Below, piece after piece: positions 13,904 through 15,332 of a stretch of 15,332 bases of DNA. Source of the DNA: Woeseiaceae bacterium (GTDB lineage Bacteria; Pseudomonadota; Gammaproteobacteria; Steroidobacterales; Woeseiaceae); NCBI GenBank assembly GCA_022615525.1, contig JAKEGN010000099.1, positions 1-15,332 of the forward strand, read 5' to 3'. The notes below the pieces were generated by a model. The model was not told the origin of the DNA. It saw only the letters and a list, made by a program, of their open reading frames with translations, and searched no databases. Numbering within the stretch: the stretch's first letter is position 1; every line of letters starts with the position of its first letter. Made by a program: the position numbers and the translations under genes.

Positions 13904-14737
13904 GTGTCGGAAGCGCCGCTCGTAGAAATCCGGGATGCCACCATCTTTCGTGGCGATACTTGCGTTTTCGATCGATTCAGCCTCACCATCTTCCAGCGCG
14001 AGCCAGTCGCCATACTCGGGCCGAATGGTTCGGGCAAGACGACCTTGCTGAAGCTGATCAATCGGGAAATCTACCCGGTGCAGCGCGAAGGGTCTTCGGT
14101 GCGGATACTCGGACGGGATCAATGGAACGTCTGGGACCTCAGGTCGCGCCTCGGCATCGTTTCACACGATCTTCAGGTCCGCTACGATGACCGCGCTACC
14201 GGCCTCGATGTCGTATTGTCGGGTTTTCAATCGAGCATCGGTGTTCACGGCGCAGTCGCAGGCCGCATTACGGCGGAACAACGGGCACGCGCCAGCTCCA
14301 TACTCGAAAATCTCGGTGCCGGCGAACTGTCCCGCAAGCAACTCGCCAGCATGTCGACGGGACAGCAACGGCGCTGCCTGCTTGGGCGGGCGCTGGTGCA
14401 TGATCCCGATACCCTGATCCTGGACGAACCAACTGCGGGACTCGATCTCGCCGCAGCGTTTGACTACCTGGAGCGCATCCGGCGCCTGTCGGCGGCTGGC
14501 AAGAACATCGTTCTGGTCTGCCATTCACCGGGAGAGATCCCGCCCCAGATCAAGCGTATCGTGCTGCTGCGTGCCGGTTGCATAATGGCCGACGGAACAA
14601 AAGACCGTGTCCTGACCGAACACAATCTGTACCAGACGTATGGAGTCGGGGTACGGATCGCGGTGGTCGATGGCTATTATTTTGCCTATCCTGCCGTGCC
14701 TGACGGCAGAACCGAAGCCCGACTGCAGCCCGATTGA
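13904..14737 (+). CDS. Stand-alone ABC ATPase, ModF-type group
   Basis: The 277-aa ATP-binding protein has Walker A GPNGSGKT (39-46), signature MSTGQQRR at 150-157 (LSGGQ in most ABC proteins), Walker B LILDEP (171-176), D-loop AGLD (178-181) and H-loop histidine H207 (VCHSPGEI). The Q-loop glutamine seems replaced (GIVSHDLQ, H88). The stretch LDVVLSGFQSSIG and the C-terminal VLLLRAGCIMADGTKDRVLT recall the COG1119/ModF group, single ATPases annotated with molybdate transport but usually lacking a permease. No permease gene is adjacent, so its partner and substrate are unknown. GTG 13904 (MSEAPLVEIRDATIFRG) is preferred, because the frame's upstream ATG at 13802 lies inside the MATE gene. A TATACT box at 13864-13869 could be a -10 element giving its own promoter, otherwise it is read from the MATE gene. 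Confidence 0.85.
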   Translation: MSEAPLVEIRDATIFRGDTCVFDRFSLTIFQREPVAILGPNGSGKTTLLKLINREIYPVQREGSSVRILGRDQWNVWDLRSRLGIVSHDLQVRYDDRATGLDVVLSGFQSSIGVHGAVAGRITAEQRARASSILENLGAGELSRKQLASMSTGQQRRCLLGRALVHDPDTLILDEPTAGLDLAAAFDYLERIRRLSAAGKNIVLVCHSPGEIPPQIKRIVLLRAGCIMADGTKDRVLTEHNLYQTYGVGVRIAVVDGYYFAYPAVPDGRTEARLQPD

Positions 14738-14826
14738 CGTTGCGTCGGCAAACCCGCACCAGGATGGCTTTCGAAAACGTGACGGAATACGATGCAGCCG
14801 GAAGCTGACGGGCTTAACCTGACCCC

Positions 14827-15332
14827 ATGATGCGTCGACGAACCCCGAGTCCTGGTGCACTGGCCTGCTTCGTAACGGCGTGGCCATCGTTCGCCGCCGG
14901 GGCGGAAGCGCAGCCGGGGGACATTACCGGCGTCACCAACCTCGGCGTTGGTGTATTGCTGATCTCGATAGCTGCCGCATTGCTGCTGACGCTCCTGTTT
15001 CGCGCATCGGCGACCCGCCTCGCCGCGGTCGTAACAGCCCGTCTTGGCAAGCGAAAGATCCGCAAGATTCTGGCAGAGACGAGTGCCCAGGTCCTGGATG
15101 ACTTCATTCTGCCCGGCGCCTATGGCGGGCTGACCCATATAGATCACGCGGTTCTGACCTCCGGTGGAATCCTCTGTATTCAGACCAAGCACTACAACGG
15201 TATTGTCTTCGGCAATGCGGACGATCCGCAGTGGACGAACGTCGACGGCATACACAAACGCAAGTTTCTGAATCCCCTTATTCAAAACGAAGGGCGAAGC
15301 AAAGCACTGATGAAGATCATGCCGGACGTTCC
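14827..15332 (+). CDS. Membrane-anchored NERD (nuclease-related) domain protein, N-terminal part (runs off the right edge)
   Basis: About 168 residues are visible. The N-terminus has a short basic stretch and a signal-like hydrophobic region (MMRRRTPSPG to SFAAGAEA). A firm transmembrane helix follows at about 38-58 (LGVGVLLISIAAALLLTLLF), then a basic linker (ARLGKRKIRKIL). From about 90 the sequence matches the NERD domain (PF08378): LDDFILPGAYGG, HIDHAVLTSGGILCIQTK with D106 and K121, then YNGIVFGNADDPQWTN. The usual nuclease motif E-x-K reads Q-x-K (Q119-T-K121); Q-x-K occurs in Mrr-type nucleases, so loss of activity does not follow. The C-terminal half, where zinc-ribbon or helicase domains often occur, lies outside the window. 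ATG 14827 is followed at once by a second ATG; no Shine-Dalgarno is seen. It follows the ABC gene by 89 bp on the same strand. Confidence 0.82.
   Translation, partial: MMRRRTPSPGALACFVTAWPSFAAGAEAQPGDITGVTNLGVGVLLISIAAALLLTLLFRASATRLAAVVTARLGKRKIRKILAETSAQVLDDFILPGAYGGLTHIDHAVLTSGGILCIQTKHYNGIVFGNADDPQWTNVDGIHKRKFLNPLIQNEGRSKALMKIMPDV

Noticed and set aside
14686..15285. 199-aa minus-strand open frame
   Set aside because: Antisense to the ABC C-terminus and to the NERD gene, whose domain match is clear.

Overview
The window looks like chromosomal DNA of a free-living gammaproteobacterium, probably an environmental lineage. The reasons are a CysB-type LysR regulator that keeps the E. coli ligand-loop numbering, a GlnE N-terminus, a YgiM-type SH3 membrane protein, a PBP4-type peptidase, a PGPGW membrane protein and a hybrid GGDEF/EAL protein. 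I see no phage genes, transposases, CRISPR arrays, tRNAs or rRNAs. This is inference from gene content; no taxonomic search was possible.

Left part (1-5356). glnE runs off the left edge on the minus strand. Upstream of it, on the same strand, is a GAF-like/GGDEF/EAL cyclic-di-GMP protein with a degenerate GGDEF motif and a complete set of EAL catalytic residues. Next comes a sulfur pair: cysK (minus) and cysB (plus) diverge from a 428-bp spacer, so the cysteine regulator sits beside the enzyme it would be expected to control.

Middle (5382-10144). Three minus-strand genes follow one another: a sigma-54 activator with two PAS domains, a dacB-type D-Ala-D-Ala carboxypeptidase, and an SH3/coiled-coil/membrane-anchor protein. 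The last two are cell-envelope proteins. The activator is divergent from a small secreted-protein gene (9626-9907, 93 aa). That gene has a near-consensus -24/-12 sigma-54 promoter at 9534-9550. Three copies of ACGG-N4-YCGT lie at 9436-9486, the distance upstream where an activator would bind. Its transcript would carry a 5' hairpin and a long, hairpin-rich 3' region ending in a 12-bp stem plus T-tract at 10056-10132. This is the most unusual part of the window: a self-contained activator/operator/sigma-54 promoter/small exported protein/structured RNA module with no function I recognise.

Right part (10145-15332). Here are a PGPGW membrane protein, an unrecognised exported four-cysteine protein, a lipoprotein of the dienelactone hydrolase family with Asp at +2, and a 51-aa membrane protein with a strong ribosome binding site. 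They are followed by a MATE exporter, a stand-alone ABC ATPase resembling the ModF-type group, and the start of a membrane-anchored NERD-domain protein with Q-x-K in place of the usual E-x-K. Apart from the MATE-ABC pair, these genes look like ordinary independent units.
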